Notes: generated by a model from the letters alone, not told the origin. Positions 20,619 to 32,935 are shown, counted from the stretch's first letter. The stretch: 64,000 nucleotides of DNA from Takakia lepidozioides (GCA_030704615.1 CM060731.1:6510001-6574000), one strand, 5' to 3'. Numbers and translations: made by a program.

Positions 20619-23600
20619 TTGAAACAATACTTTCCACTTCAATGTGCGACTTCCAATCGTCGATGGACTCCGCAGATCCACTTAGATGGTGCCTGTGAGC
20701 CTTGGTCTGTCGCTATACTGAACCTCGCACTTGCCAACTCCGTGCGGTGTTCGATGGCTCCGAATTCCTACGCTATAGTTTGCTGTCCTCCGCAACTTGG
20801 GAGAGCCTGGATCCCAAACGAGGGAGGACTTTGCAGAGTGACTGAAACTTACCTTTGTTCCAAATTCAAGCTCAAACCGGGCACAGTTTATTTGGAAGAA
20901 GAAAGGAAGGATGTTCCTGGACAGGTTGACGAGACCATTGTCGTGCTAGGTAACGACGGAGGTTGCGGAATCGAATGGCACGTTCCCCCGTCAGACACCA
21001 TCCTGTACCGAGCTGTGGGAATGCCCATTCCCTTTCCGAATCAGTCGCTGCCCACACCATCCACAAAGGAGTCCGGAAACCGAGAGGCGGCCACTGCCAA
21101 CAGAGAGGTATGCAACGATAATCATTCCCGACCTGGACCGTCAAGACCCTCCATAGCTTCTCGTGTGGACGTATTCGACATTTCCGACGAGGAAGATGAT
21201 TGCATTGAGGTACCCATGTCCTCCACACGGTCGTTCAAATCCGGCATGGACGTCTCTGTAGGTGCTACGCATGTGCCCTCGAGCATAACTCCAACCCGGT
21301 CCATTGTGCAGCTCCTACGACAACATCACCTCGATGGTTCTCGCTCCGAGCTGGCTGCTCTCGACTATGCCAAATTCCCAGTCAGAAAGGTAACGTTTCT
21401 GCCTCCCGAAGTCGATGGCAATGTCATCTTCGAGTTTCCACCTGTTTCTTCGTCAAAGAAAGCCTCCGGGATGTTAACAGACATGGATCGAAAGCATGAC
21501 GGACACCCCTGGTGTGTGACGAAGACCAGTAGCACGAAAATTGCTGATGGTGTTCGTGTACGATATGTCCTCTGTGCGGGGAAGCTGAGGTGCCTCAATC
21601 CCACCTGCTTCCACTTTCTCTCCAAAGGAGGGCGGAGAAACGAGACGGATTGGACTGGCACAACGCATCATCCATTCATTGTCTCCAGCCAAGCTCCTGC
21701 GGGTTCTTTCAAGTGTGCACATTGCAAAGAACCACCGACGTGCATGTCCATGTGCAGAGCCAAGCAATATTACGTTATCCATTTGCTCCCGGACTTGACT
21801 AGAGCTTGCATACACGTTGGGGTCCACTGCCACCCCTTGGCGAGAGGCAACATGCGTGAGGCTGTGCAGGAAGCACACGACATCATAAAAGAGGAGGTGA
21901 AATTGAGCCCCGGAGCCAGACCAAAGCAGATTCAGCTGAAGGCAGCCCACAAGATTGCTCTTGGCAAAATCATGTCTGAAGATGGTTCCGACCGAGAGCC
22001 CTTGACCGAAGACGAGATGCGTGACCTCTTGGAGTCCGTCTCGCACGTTTGTAGTCCGAATGTGCGGAATCACATCGTATCTTGCAAGCAGGAGTTCGGC
22101 AGGGGGTCGGACATGTACTCAATCCTGGAGGTGAAACGAATGACTGGATATGACTACATCCAAGGTAGCAGGTTTCCAGGGCAAGGCAGCGAATCCGATC
22201 GTTGTTACATTTTCAAAATGTCGACGTGTGGGCCTGGGAGTGGAGTCGACTTGGTCACTCGCATGACAACTGGAAACTTGTCGAATGCTTGGGTGATGTT
22301 TGATCACATCAAGCGAATTACAAACCATCAGTGGGTGACTATGGGTGCGCATGTTTATGACTATCACTCCAAGAGGCTCATGACGATTGCAATCTGCGAG
22401 ATGAAAGGGGAGGACACACAGTCCGAGATGCATCTGTGGGAGGGCATAAACGAGCAGATGGCAAGGGCGGGATTGCCAGAGCCCAATTTCAGGGGATTCA
22501 TGGCAGACAACGCTCAGGCCAACTGGGCAGCGGTGCGGCGTGTGTACGGTGAGGACCCCAATGTTCCAATGGAGGGGAAAGAGAGATCCTGTGGATTCCA
22601 TTGGATGCAGAGTCTATCCCACTACACTACCAAATTTGTTGCTAGCTCATTCCAGGCTGAACACCGTGTCCTTTGTACGGCGTGGAAGGATGCACCCACA
22701 TTTGATGACGCGGAGGTTAAGTTTGCTATCATCGAGGCTTGGTGGAACACGTCAGGTGCAGTGGAGACAACCAATCTGGGAGCATTGCACAGCTGGTTGG
22801 GGTGGTGGCATTTTCGGTATCGACAGTTCGGACAGTACATGCGGGAGGTAGGCTGCTGTCAATTTCGTTCATTTGTCTTTCTGTTACGGACATTTCGATT
22901 GGTCCCTCACCATTGTTTGTGTCCTTCTAGGAGCGGTGCTTGGATTCCGACACGGACATGCCGAACACGAATATGGCAGAATCGGTCCACTCCTCCTGGC
23001 GAGCGTCTTCTGCCGCACATCTGGTGGACGTAGTGACGGCCACAACGGAGGACATCGACAGAGCAATCATGCAGCAAGCCACGTACTACAAGTTCCTGAG
23101 CGGCAAACAATGGGGCTTTGGGCCGGACAGGGAGGAATTGTTGGTACGAACAGCTTCGAGGTCCAAGAATCCAGTGAAATGGGCGACAACATTGCGAGAG
23201 AAGATCAAAGGGACGCCTCTGCACCGCAGAGGTGAACACCTAGAGGGGGACGTCCGGACTCGCCCTGTCAGGCGGAGGATTGAAGAGGAACCCGGGTGCG
23301 AAGAGGATTCCTGGAGATCCGACAGGAACATTCGGACAGCACCTCGAGGTCCCGTCATGTTGCCGCACAATGTGTCTTCCAGCAGTGGAAGCCCAAGAAA
23401 TTCCAGATCGCCGTCGCCTTCAACCGGGGATTTCGTGCAACAAATTCCCACCGCTCCCTTGCCCCACATTCCGCCCGCTGTTATGCAGTATGGCCAAGCC
23501 ATTGTGGAGACGACTGTGTCTGCATCACAGTGGAGAATTGCTCGCACAAAGCCGTCGTTTCGAGGAAGGTGTTCCGCAATTCGTGTGGATACACGGCAAC

Positions 23601-24361
23601 GTTGTTTAGAGATGATAAGGAGGAATCCAGATGGGGCTGTCCCTGCTCCTACTTTTACAGGAAGATTTGTCCATGCAAAGTTTGCGGAGGCGACAACCAC
23701 CCAGTTCTGGTTCTGCAGGCACGACATTATGACTTGCGTGTATGGAAAGCCCAAGTACGGCATACAAACAATGCCAGAGGCTCCCCCGGTGTGGCCGGTG
23801 GAACCAGGCTGCGATCTGAGTCAGGTTGAGGCCGACGCCCTTACCGCCGCAGGATTTCGGATGGTGCAGCGCACTGACGTCCCCAGAGAACCATTTCCGC
23901 TTCCACAGCCTCCACCACCGACCCCTGTGAGAGCAAGAACAATGGGACACGACAGCTCTAAGCATCCTACACACCGTTGGGGGAAACCGAAGAGGCGGCG
24001 ACCTCCCTCAAAAGTGAACGAGACAAGGATGGGGAATGCACTTCGGATGAACTGTACAATCCAGAGCTCGACAGAAGTGCCCCCACCAGGATTCGGGCGT
24101 GTGTATCAAATGGCCACGGCGGGCTCAGCTGTTCGCAATGAGGTGTACACCATCACCATTTCAGAATTACCCACCTGCAATTGCACCGACTTCCAGATCA
24201 TGGCGAACAAGGGGGCATCATACTGCCCTTGCAAGCATTTGTACTACGTGTACCTAAAGAGACTCCGTTGTAATTCCACAACTCATCACTTCATACATGC
24301 ACCAGGGTTGAGCCCCCAGGAGGTTCACACTCTTCTGAATATGGATCCAGGGGACCAGTGA
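20619..24361 (+). CDS. MULE transposase with C-terminal SWIM zinc finger, Element 2
   Basis: Two exons, 20619-22847 and 22931-24361, around an 83-bp GT-AG intron, encode 1,219 residues without interruption. A Cys/His-rich region (about 330-410, CLNPTC...CAHCKEPPTCMSMC...CIHVGVHCH) probably binds DNA through zinc. The catalytic core has VMFDHIKR (Asp about 562), GFMADNAQANW (Asp about 630) and MAESVHSSW (Glu about 760, first residues of exon 2), the MULE DDE pattern. A second cysteine patch (CSAIRVDT...C) and the SWIM finger CNCTDF...CPCKH lie near the C-terminus. It would cut and rejoin the CATGAGC-rich termini in the nucleus. The ATG at 20,619 follows array II; an upstream exon between 20,350 and 20,620 cannot be excluded. 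Confidence 0.85.
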
Positions 24362-25130
24362 GCTTGGCTTGCGGTCCACATACAATGGTACGCCCATCCT
24401 TTTCGGATAGTAGAACTGTACTGCTGCCAGTACCTCAGACTCTGGCCACACAAAGGTCCGACATATGTCTTGCCTACCAGTAACCTGTTTTGCTCGAACT
24501 AAGATATTACTATATCGTTCACTTGTTTCCACGTGCATGTATTTTTGTATGTTGGAGGGTTCATGTTTTTCTGCTTTCCGAAAACTTGCTTTCCTCATTC
24601 GACCTCCGACAAGGAAATGCGGCGCCGCATTTCCAAGTATCGTCGTAGGTACCCCCAGAGGCGGCCTTCGCCAACACCAAACCGCTCCGAAATTTCGCAC
24701 GTGCGAACCCTAATGCGGCACCCTATTTCCCAGTTCAGTTGCAAACCTTTCCCGCCGAATACCCGAAGAAGACAGAATTGTGAAGTACTGCAGACTGTAT
24801 TGGTGCAGACTCCATTGGTTCAATCGCGGCAAAAGGGTCAGCTTCATTCCAATGTTAAGGCATGTAAAACCGCGGAATACTCTATACAGGCCAGTATGCG
24901 ACGTCCTTTTGCAGTGGTATACTGGATTTCCCGTTGCACGGTCACTTATTTCCATGAGCGGATCTAAAAAACCATGAGCGGACTTGTTACTGACGACATA
25001 TCTTCGCCGCATTACATGATCTGGAACGTCCAAAAACGGCAAGGTCAAATAAAAAAACTATTATTTTAATACTTGTTTAATCTGCCGCATTTCCAAATTT
25101 GGAGGAGTCCGCTCATGAAATCCGCGTATC
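24362..25130. other. 3' flank of the Element 2 transposase
   Basis: Non-coding. It contains one perfect palindrome at 24,615, a degenerate one near 24,712 and AT-rich sequence with a TGAGCGGA pair near 24,955-24,980. No gene seen. Confidence 0.6.
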
Positions 25131-25220
25131 TTAGACTTCGGCTCACCGCTCATGCGGCTCATGCGGCTCATGGCTCATGGCTCATGGCTCATGGTTTCTG
25201 CTCATGAAATAGTAAACCTC
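25131..25220. repeat. right terminal repeat of Element 2
   Basis: A run of CTCATGG and CTCATGCGG heptamers ending GCTCATGAAATAGTAAACCTC, the inverted counterpart of the left end, directly followed by CTTTGGAAG. Confidence 0.8.
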
Positions 25221-25229
25221 CTTTGGAAG
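25221..25229. repeat. target-site duplication, right copy (CTTTGGAAG)
   Basis: Exact repeat of the nine bases at 9,740-9,748, defining the right edge of the insertion into Element 1. Confidence 0.85.
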
Positions 25230-25481
25230 ACCACAACACTGTGGAAGTCGACACCGATTTGCAGATGCAGGACAACCCCCGAACCTACCTCAGCATCCAA
25301 ACCTACCTCCAATATCTTGTGATCCGGGGACATCTTGGATATTTTAATTGTCAAAAATGCAGAAATGCATCCACAGTGGGACTGGAATTAGGAAATATTC
25401 CCTGGTATATGCTCTGCTCATGTTTAATTTTGCATCTGCTCATGCTTAAATGTGCTCATTGCTCATAGAAAATACAGACCC
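25230..25481. repeat. right end of Element 1
   Basis: Begins with a decayed Element 1 dyad motif (AAGTCGACACCGATTT near 25,246). Ends with spaced TGCTCAT heptamers and GCTCATAGAAAATACAGACCC, the inverted partner of the terminus at 1,107. CTTAGAG follows, as at 1,100-1,106. Confidence 0.7.
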
Positions 25482-25482
25482 A

Positions 25483-27530
25483 CTTAGAGTTGGAAAAAAT
25501 CCAAAATCCGACGAATGGTACTTGCCAAGTATTCGGCTCTTCGTTCTTGACTCAAATGATTTATAGGTCCCTACAACCATCGATAGTGTCCAACACCTTG
25601 AACTTGGGACAACGCAGTGATTTGAGCATTCTGATTCTCAAAGCTGCCTTCAAACATGATTTCGTTGCCCTCTGCGTCCGAAACCTCAACCTCCAACAGA
25701 ATTATCAGACTTCGAGTAGGCTCCAATTGTCGTCATATGGGGTCCAGACGAGGAAGTACGCGTCGCATTGGTGACCCATCGTCTCGAGAGCGTCGGCGTG
25801 ATGTTGAAGGTCGTGAGAGTCGGAACGGCTGATCTGATAGTTGGGTAAGCGACAACTCCAATGTATCTGGTTCTTGTAACTCCATTCTGCCAATACAAGA
25901 TGCAAGAGTGCTGGAAGTGTAGCTATATATACTGATGTGTAGTGCTCCTCTCTCCTTAGTGTGTATCAGGTACATTGAATGTGGAGTCTTCACCTTGAAG
26001 CTAACTTGGTTGACATCATCATTGTGACGTCTTATTGACGTGTAGCTCGGGGCTTAGCTGGATATCGTTGATGAAACTCTTGGACTTTGTCAGATGCATT
26101 GGCGAGGTAGGATGAAGGTTCCCACGTTCGTTCACTGATGTCGTAGCCTTTCCAATGTACAAAATACTCAAGACATTTATACTTGATGCGAAAGTCTAAG
26201 ACTTCGTCTACTTCATACTCAATTTCCTGATTGACTTCGATTGGTGGAGGTGGTACGGAGACTCTCCCTGGAATATTCAATGGATGATACCAACTCTAAT
26301 AATGAAACATGAAAGACTGGATAGATGCGCATACTTCATGGGAGTTCAAGCCGAAAACTGACCGGATTTATTTGTCGAATAATTTTGAATGGTCCCAGGC
26401 GTTGATAATCCAACTTCCTTGATGGTCGCAAGGTTTGTATGTCCCGTCGAAAAAGCCACACACGATCTCCAACCTTGAACTGGGGTTGAAGTTGGCGACG
26501 TTGATCTGCATAGTCCTTGTATTGTTTTTGAGCTGTTGCGAGGTGGAATGTAAGCTCCTTGTTAATCATAGCAAGATAAGTAGCAAGGTTTTCTGCAGCA
26601 AGGTTTCCAACAGTCTTCATGTGGAAAGGGTTTGCCCGAGGATGATGACCATAATTGGAAAAAAATGGAGTTTGCTTGGTCGAAGAATGTATAGTGTTGT
26701 TGTAGGCAAACTCAGCCAATGACAGAAGGTCCGTCGAATTATCTTGGTGATAATTTATCGTACAGCGAAGATATTGTTCCAAAATCTGGTTTACACGTTC
26801 GGTTTGACCATTAGTCTGTGGATGATTAGTTGTAGAGAGGTTGATCTTAGTATCCAATATGTGAAATAATCCCCTCCAGAAATTTGATATGAACTGTGGT
26901 CATCGATCAGATACGATGTCCTTCGGGAGTCCATGAATGCGGTAGATATTATTGAGGAAGAGTCTTGCAGTTTCCTCGCCGGTAACCGTCTTATTACATG
27001 GAATGAAATGTGTCATCTTCGTAAAACGATCTACAATAACAAGGATTGAATCGGTGGTCTTGGAAATTGGAAGGTCCGTAATAAAGTCCATAGACACGGA
27101 TGACCATGGACCCTTGGGAATGGGTAATGGTTGAAGAAGGCCGTAAGGTCGACGTCGTGGTCCCTTCGCTCTAGCACACGTGTCGCAAGATTTTATAAAT
27201 TCTTTTACGAGTTTCCACATCTGTAGCCACCAATAGTCCATGGATAAGAATTCCATTGTTTTGTTGAAACCGAAATGTCCTGCAGCCGGAAGATCATGAC
27301 ATATTTGAAGAATTCGAAGTTGTATAGGTCCTGGAGGTACATAGAGAAGTCTCTTGAAATAAAATAAAATCATCTGTGAATTCGAAGTCGTTTGTAACAT
27401 GTGGGTTGTCTCGAGCTCGATTTAGTTGACTTCGTAGTGTCGTGGCAAATTGGTTGCTCTTCAGTGCTTCCTGGATCTCTTTTATGATCTCTACATCGTC
27501 ATAGGTCCCGGTTATCAGCGTCACGTCCGT
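25483..27530 (-). pseudogene. Ty3/gypsy pol fragment: integrase and chromodomain
   Basis: Minus-strand remnants in order. A linker frame begins near 27,520. The integrase zinc-binding HHCC region follows (HDLPAAGHFGFNK...CDTCARAK, 27,170-27,310). The catalytic core has MDFITDLP (Asp) and NGQTERVNQILEQ (Glu, near 26,800). The GPFKI region follows (near 26,355), then a chromodomain at 26,080-26,220 (EVLDFRIKYKCLEYFVHWKG). Stops after VSDR and after LELP, plus frame changes, inactivate it. Gag, protease and reverse transcriptase are missing because the element stops near 27,530. It is joined across Element 1 to the LTR at 441-1046. The chromodomain identifies the chromovirus group. Confidence 0.8.
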
Positions 27531-27639
27531 CAGTCAGCGTTAGGTCACGTCAGACCTGACGCTGACGGGACCTCCGTCACGTCAGGTTCGGAGAATATTC
27601 TGGTAAAAATAGTACCAGGTAAAATATTGTCACTTAGGC

Positions 27640-28870
27640 AGCCACGTCGCCGACACAGTAGCGGTGACAAATACATTTTGAAAATTAACAAAATGAACAC
27701 GACCGCCGATTCGCTTTGTTTTTCGAAATTAAAAAAGAAATAGCGACCGCCGTATTGGCGGTCGCTTCAATTTTTATTTTTTTAAAGCAAGATTGGCGGT
27801 CGCACTGGCAGTCGCCTTATTTTTTGAAATAGAAAAAGAAATAGCGACCGCCATATTGGCGGTCGCTTCAAATGTTTAAAAAAAAAAAGCAAGATTGGCG
27901 GTCGTATTGGCGGTCGCCTAATTTAAAAAAGAAAACAAGCGACTACCGTATTGGCGGTCGCACGGTGGCAAATACATTTTTGAAAATTAACAAAACGAAC
28001 GCGACCGCCAATTATGGCGGTCGCTTTGTTTTTCGAAATTAAAAAAGAAATAGCGACCGCCGTATTGGCAGTCGCTTCAATTTTTTTTTTCTTAAAGCAA
28101 GATTGGCGGTCGCACTGGCGTACGCTTTGTTTTTCGAAATAGAAAAAGAAATAGCGACCGCCATATTGGCGGTCGCTTCAAATTTGTTTTAAAAAAAAGC
28201 AAGATTGGCGGTCGCACTGGCGGTCGCTTTATTTTTTGAATTAAAAAAAGAAATAGCGACTGCTATCTTGGCGGTCGCTTCAATTTATTTTAAAAAAAAA
28301 CAAGATTGGCGGTCACATTGGCGGTCGCCTAATTTAAAAAAGAAAACAAGCGACTGCCGTATTGGCGGTCACACAATTTTGTAAATATGTACAGAACAAG
28401 CGACCGCCATATGGCGGTTGAATAATTTCAAAAATATTAAAAAAAAAACAGCGACCGCCATTGAGCGGTCGCTTAATTTAAAAATTATATAGAAAAACAA
28501 ACGACCGCCATAAAATGTAAAGATTAAAAGCGACCGCCTTACTGGCGGTCGCGTTTTTTTTCAAAATATTAAAAATAAAAACGACCACCATATTTGCGGT
28601 CGCATTATTTTAAATATATTAACAAATGAATCGACCGCCATACCGGCAGTCGCATTATATTTTGAAATAAAAAACAATAGCGACCGCCATACGGGCGGTC
28701 GTTTAAATTTAAAAATATACAAAATAGAAGTGACCGCATTATTGCACAAAATGAAAGGAAATAAAAACGACTGCAGTAGTGGCAGTCGTTTGTTTTTTAT
28801 AAAAAATGAAAATACGGACCGTAGTATTAGCAGTCGCTTAATTTCAAAATTACAACAAATATGGTTGTAC
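27640..28870. repeat. AT-rich array of GCGACCGCC / GGCGGTCGC inverted motifs
   Basis: Roughly 30 to 40 copies of GCGACCGCC and its complement GGCGGTCGC, paired as short hairpins (arm, a few A/T bases, arm) separated by poly-A/T-rich spacers such as GAAATTAAAAAAGAAATA. A block starting at 27,655 (GGTGACAAATACATTTTG) recurs at about 27,965, so there is a higher-order unit of about 300 bp. It is upstream of the hAT transposase and may be that element's subterminal repeats, but I could not locate the hAT termini. Confidence 0.85.
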
Positions 28871-29337
28871 AGCCTTTTTTGGGTGAGCGCTATTGGTTCA
28901 TTATTTATTCATTTCACTTTCATTTCACTTTCATCCATCTTGGATAATATATAAGGGAGGAGGGTGACCAAGCTCCTCACTTCTTTTGGCGCAAACACTT
29001 GAGGTTGCTTTGGATGTTCTCTTCCATTGAACAAGAGTGTAGCCCAAGAGGAGGGTGCGCACTTTTTGCCGTTGTGTCTTTCACCAAAGCCACTTCAGCA
29101 GATTGTGTATAAGCTCAACACTACAACCCACATCGACTCACTTGGGTTGCTGACAGGTGTAGAAGTGTTGGGCTATCGCATTGTACTCTACATTCACAAC
29201 ACTTTCATTTATAGGTGACTGTTTTTTGTTGCTTGCATTGCTAGGTCCCAGGGGAGTGGATATTGGGTGAAGATGATGGAGGAATGAAGCCCTTGGTTTA
29301 CGGCAATCCCGAACACTGTCAGTGTCACTGGTAATGT
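28871..29337. other. region between inverted-motif array and hAT coding sequence
   Basis: It contains TTCATTTCACTTTCATTTCACTT and ATATATAAGG (near 28,948), a plausible TATA region for the hAT gene, then leader-like sequence. Short open frames have no recognisable domain. Confidence 0.35.
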
Positions 29338-32268
29338 TGAGTGCAACCTATGTGGATTAAAGCTTTCTTATCGTAAGGATCGGTTGCTCGCTCACCTCGG
29401 CTATAAAAGGTGTGAAGAGCGTTGGGGTGGGTTTATGCCCCAAAGCATCTATGCTAGTAAAAAGCCACTTTGCCCAGTGTGGAGGCAATATTCCAATGTT
29501 TTTGGATTTGGACATGACCTCTGAGCAGAACACTCCATCTTCCCGTCAGGATGCCCTGATTAGTACCCAGGGCAACTTTTGTGAGGCTTCGGATGTCCTT
29601 GGACGAGTGGGTTGTGTCGGAGCAACACATACTTCAACACCTCTTTGTACCCCTACACTTCAACGGAGTAGAGGATTACGGCAACAATCCATGCAAAAAG
29701 GTCTTAACTTGTCTGCGAAAAGACAGTTGGATAAAAAATGGGCGTAGTTCTTGAGGCCAACATACCATTTAATGTGACAAGGCTTCCGGCATTTGTTTCT
29801 GCCGTTAGAGTAACCTTGGAGTCCAGATCCACATACGTGCCTCCGACTTATCACAATCTCCGCACATGATTGATATAAAACGTCATGACCGAACTTACCC
29901 AAAAGGTCAACGATAGGACGGGCGAGTGCATCAGAAAATATGGAAGCACTATATGTGCCGATGGTTGGAGTTCTGTCACAAATAGACCGTTGTTCAATGT
30001 CATGCTCGTATGTCCAGCTGAGGAACAATTCTTGGGATCGGTTGACACTAGCGGCGAGAAGAAAGATGGACGTTATCAATGCCAACTATTGACGGACTTC
30101 ATCGAACAGGTCGGAAATGATAGAATCGTGCAAATATGCACAGACAATGCCGCTAACATGAGAAACACTGCAGACATGTTGTTGACACATTATCCCCATA
30201 TGTACTATCAAGGTTGTGCTGCTCATATCTTTGACCTCCTTTTGGAAGATTGGGGAAAAGAACAGTGGATGAAACAACTTGTCAAGCGAACGAAGACTGT
30301 TGTGTCGTTCATCCGCACACACCACATCCCTTTGGCAATATATAGGAGGCACGAACCCAAATACAACCTCTGCAATCAAGGCGAAACTCGTTTTGCCACT
30401 AACTTCTTGATGGTGGATCGGTTGGTGACGGTGAAGAGCAGTCTGGAGCATACCATCATCAATCCTCAATGGGATGCGTACACACGGACATTGCGGGACT
30501 CCAGAAAAGCCAAGTCATTGGGCAAAAGTCGAAAAGTTCGGAATAGCATTCGCAGCAATGATTTCTGGAACAAATGTGAAAACTTTGTTTATATGGTAGA
30601 GCCGGTGTTAATCGTCTTGCGGGAGTTTGATGGAAAGCAACCAGTAATGGGCAAGGCATGGTTACTAATGCAAAATCTTGAGAAGCATGTCCAATCCTTG
30701 AGGCATCCTCCCTTTTCTTTGGAACCTGAACTTGCGGACAGTGCTGAGGATGCATTTTACGACCGTCGTTTGATGGTTTGAACGGACTTGCATTATGCGG
30801 GGGCTTTGCTCAATCCATTCTTGCTCGACAATACCATGCTCCGAGATGACACTGATGCCAAGGCCGGCCTCGTGCGAGTGCTCATGCGACTGGCTCCGCC
30901 GAACCATGCAGAGAGAGCTATATCCGAGTACCAATGCTTCTCAGATTGTCGCGTCCCTTTTGAGGACATGCCGGATCCAAAAGAGCTCAATATGCTGCCA
31001 CATGAATGGTGGGATCTGATTGGAGCTGGAGCAAGAACATTGGCTCCCATTGCGAAGTGTATTCTTGCTCAAGTGTGCTCTACCTCATCTTGCGAACGCA
31101 ATTGGAGCAGTTACTCATTTGTTCACAACAAGATTCGCAACAGGTTGAATCCTGCGAGGGCTGACAAATTGGTGTATGTGTATACCAATTGCCGACTACT
31201 ACGTGAGAGGGCAGCGGATGATGCTGCAGCATGGTATGAGAGAAATTTGCATTCCGAAGACTCTGCTTCTGAGGCTGATTCGATGAGTGACGATACTGAG
31301 CCTCAGAGAGAATCATCTCAGAGGGAATCATCTGCCTCCGATAGTGAAGATGGATCCGATGATGCTCCCGAAAATGCGTATGACCTGTTTACATTCACAG
31401 AGGATGATGCTTATATCCAGCCGACCTTTGATGACCTTCTTGAAGAAGTGCGTATCGCAGATGAAGGTGAAGCTGCAATTGTATCATCCCCAGAACATGG
31501 TCCTCAAAATGAAGTTGGGGTCGACCCTCGCCCCCACTACACGCTGAAGCCACCGGTAGTGCCCCAATGGAGCTTAGGGGTGTACTGCCAGGACCGATCG
31601 ACGTACGCAACCCTGTTCATACAAACAATGGTGTCGAACCCATTGTACAGTCGACGGGACGGGATCATGCCTCACCGATACGACCAGCTCCACCACAATG
31701 CCAAAACCGATCCAGCTCCTCATCAACACAGCGGGCATTAAGGAGCAACAGGGTTGATCTGTTTTCCACACGCATGCATCATTCTGCTGCATTGGACCGG
31801 GCGGAAGTTGATGCCTCGGATGATGACAACCTGCCACTACAATTCCACCTTAACCGACATGTTGCGCAGCAGACACGTGGTTCCTCACATGCCGGACCAT
31901 CTAATGTCGGTTCATCTCGGGCAGTCCCTCCTCCAGTACCTCCTTCGAAACCACCTTCGATTGCGTCCCAAGTCCATAAACGACAGATAACAGTCCAACC
32001 TTTTGTAGGCGATCGGCCCACAAACAGGCCAGATATCGTGGATGGTATTCAAGACCGGAGCGGGAGTCGACCTCAGAGAGAACTAAATGTGGTTCGAGGT
32101 CGCTTGCAGATTCAAAGGCCTGGACATATGAAGTCGGATAGGGAGGACGATTCCAGCACTGATCATGGCAAGGGTGGTGAAGTCGAGGGTGACCTGGATT
32201 TTCAACCCATCGGAGCATTAGGATTAGGATCTTCTTCGTCCCGCCGTCGAAGTAGTAAAAGGAATTGA
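29338..32268 (+). pseudogene. hAT transposase (decayed)
   Basis: Starts with a BED-type zinc finger (CNLCGLKLSYRKDRLLAHL then C, 29,371-29,440). It continues through IPFNVTRLPAF (29,765) to the catalytic region: STICADGWSS (Asp, near 29,950), QICTDNAANM (Asp, near 30,140), and the C-terminal dimerisation block with SSCERNWSSYSFVHNKIRNRL (Glu, near 31,095; cited as the hAT signature). A single TGA at 30,779 splits an otherwise continuous frame just before the LHYAGALLNPFLL segment. Earlier stops lie near 29,870-29,880 and a late frame change near 31,560 leads into a Ser/Pro-rich tail ending at 32,268. All three catalytic acids are still readable, so decay is moderate. Confidence 0.8.
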
Positions 32269-32935
32269 AGCAAAATAGCTGTACCCCACTCAGTTTTGGG
32301 TGAATGTCCATACTAAAGTGCAACCCGGCATGCTAAAAGAGCCGAAAGCCAGCAGTTCTCTGAACAGTATCATGTGTGCACCATCCTCAATGTCCTTTTG
32401 TAGTCTGATTGCATGTCTGTTGCCATTTTTCGTACCCACGTTCTGTGATTTCATGCTTCCAGAAGTCGATGGATTTCCATTGTGATTTTTATGTCCAGAT
32501 ATCAATGTTGCTACGGTCCAGATGACAAGCGCGCCAACAATGCGATAGTAGAGGATCCCAAACTGAAACGTGGAGGACCTCTTGTGGGTGCTGGAACATC
32601 TCACCCTCATAAAGGCCCAAGGAGAAAGAAGTCGGAATATGGAGAGTCTTACAAGCGTGGTTGCCAGTGCTGTTTCAAGGTCCAGCAATGTTATCTCGCC
32701 CCCGACATTTGTGTCCTCACGTACTACAATAATATGGAGCATACAAAAGCGAAAGGGAACGTCTGTGATGGGAAGTCCGTTGAGTTCAGGAACACTCGCC
32801 ACGCCTATGTACCACACATTAGTGAGGAATTGAAAGCATGGGTCATGGAGTGTTTGTGCTGAGGCCTGTCAGTCACCCAAATCATGATGGAACATAAAGA
32901 GCACGTCATGAACAACACCGGGTTGGGGGATGCAT

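Larger units (their letters stand above)
9749..25220. mobile_element. Element 2: 15.5-kb intact-looking MULE with methyltransferase and palindrome arrays
   Basis: Bounded by inverted termini GGGGCTGCTATTTCATGAGC (left) and, read inward from the right, GAGGTTTACTATTTCATGAG, with a perfect 9-bp duplication CTTTGGAAG outside. Order: left terminus; two divergent copies of a small unknown gene (10,211-10,774 minus, 11,325-11,930 plus); palindrome array I; a ParB/methyltransferase gene (minus); palindrome array II; a SWIM transposase gene (plus); right terminus. Both large genes keep uninterrupted reading frames across consensus introns. Together with the perfect target duplication this suggests a recent arrival. 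It sits inside Element 1. Confidence 0.85.
1107..25481. mobile_element. Element 1: MULE-like transposon, split by Element 2
   Basis: The left terminus is GGGGGTTG then six T and CATAAGC, followed by ATGAGCC heptamers. The right terminus is its imperfect inverted copy, ending GCTCATAGAAAATACAGACCC. CTTAGAG flanks both ends as the recognisable core of a target duplication, and outside it both flanks belong to the same gypsy element. About 8.9 kb of the span is Element 1; the remainder is Element 2, inserted at 9,749-25,220. Element 1 carries a minus-strand methyltransferase-like pseudogene, a plus-strand transposase pseudogene and dispersed copies of the AAGTC...GACTT motif. Confidence 0.75.

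Noticed and set aside
18511-20622. Long open frames on both strands across array II
   Set aside because: They are translations of the palindrome (RKCGAAFP-like peptides) in several frames at once. The repeat has no stop codon, so length is not evidence of coding.
9749-25220. Element 2 as a giant virus or phage insertion because of its ParB-methylase gene
   Set aside because: It has MULE transposase, inverted termini, a 9-bp target duplication and spliceosomal introns, and no capsid, polymerase or packaging gene.
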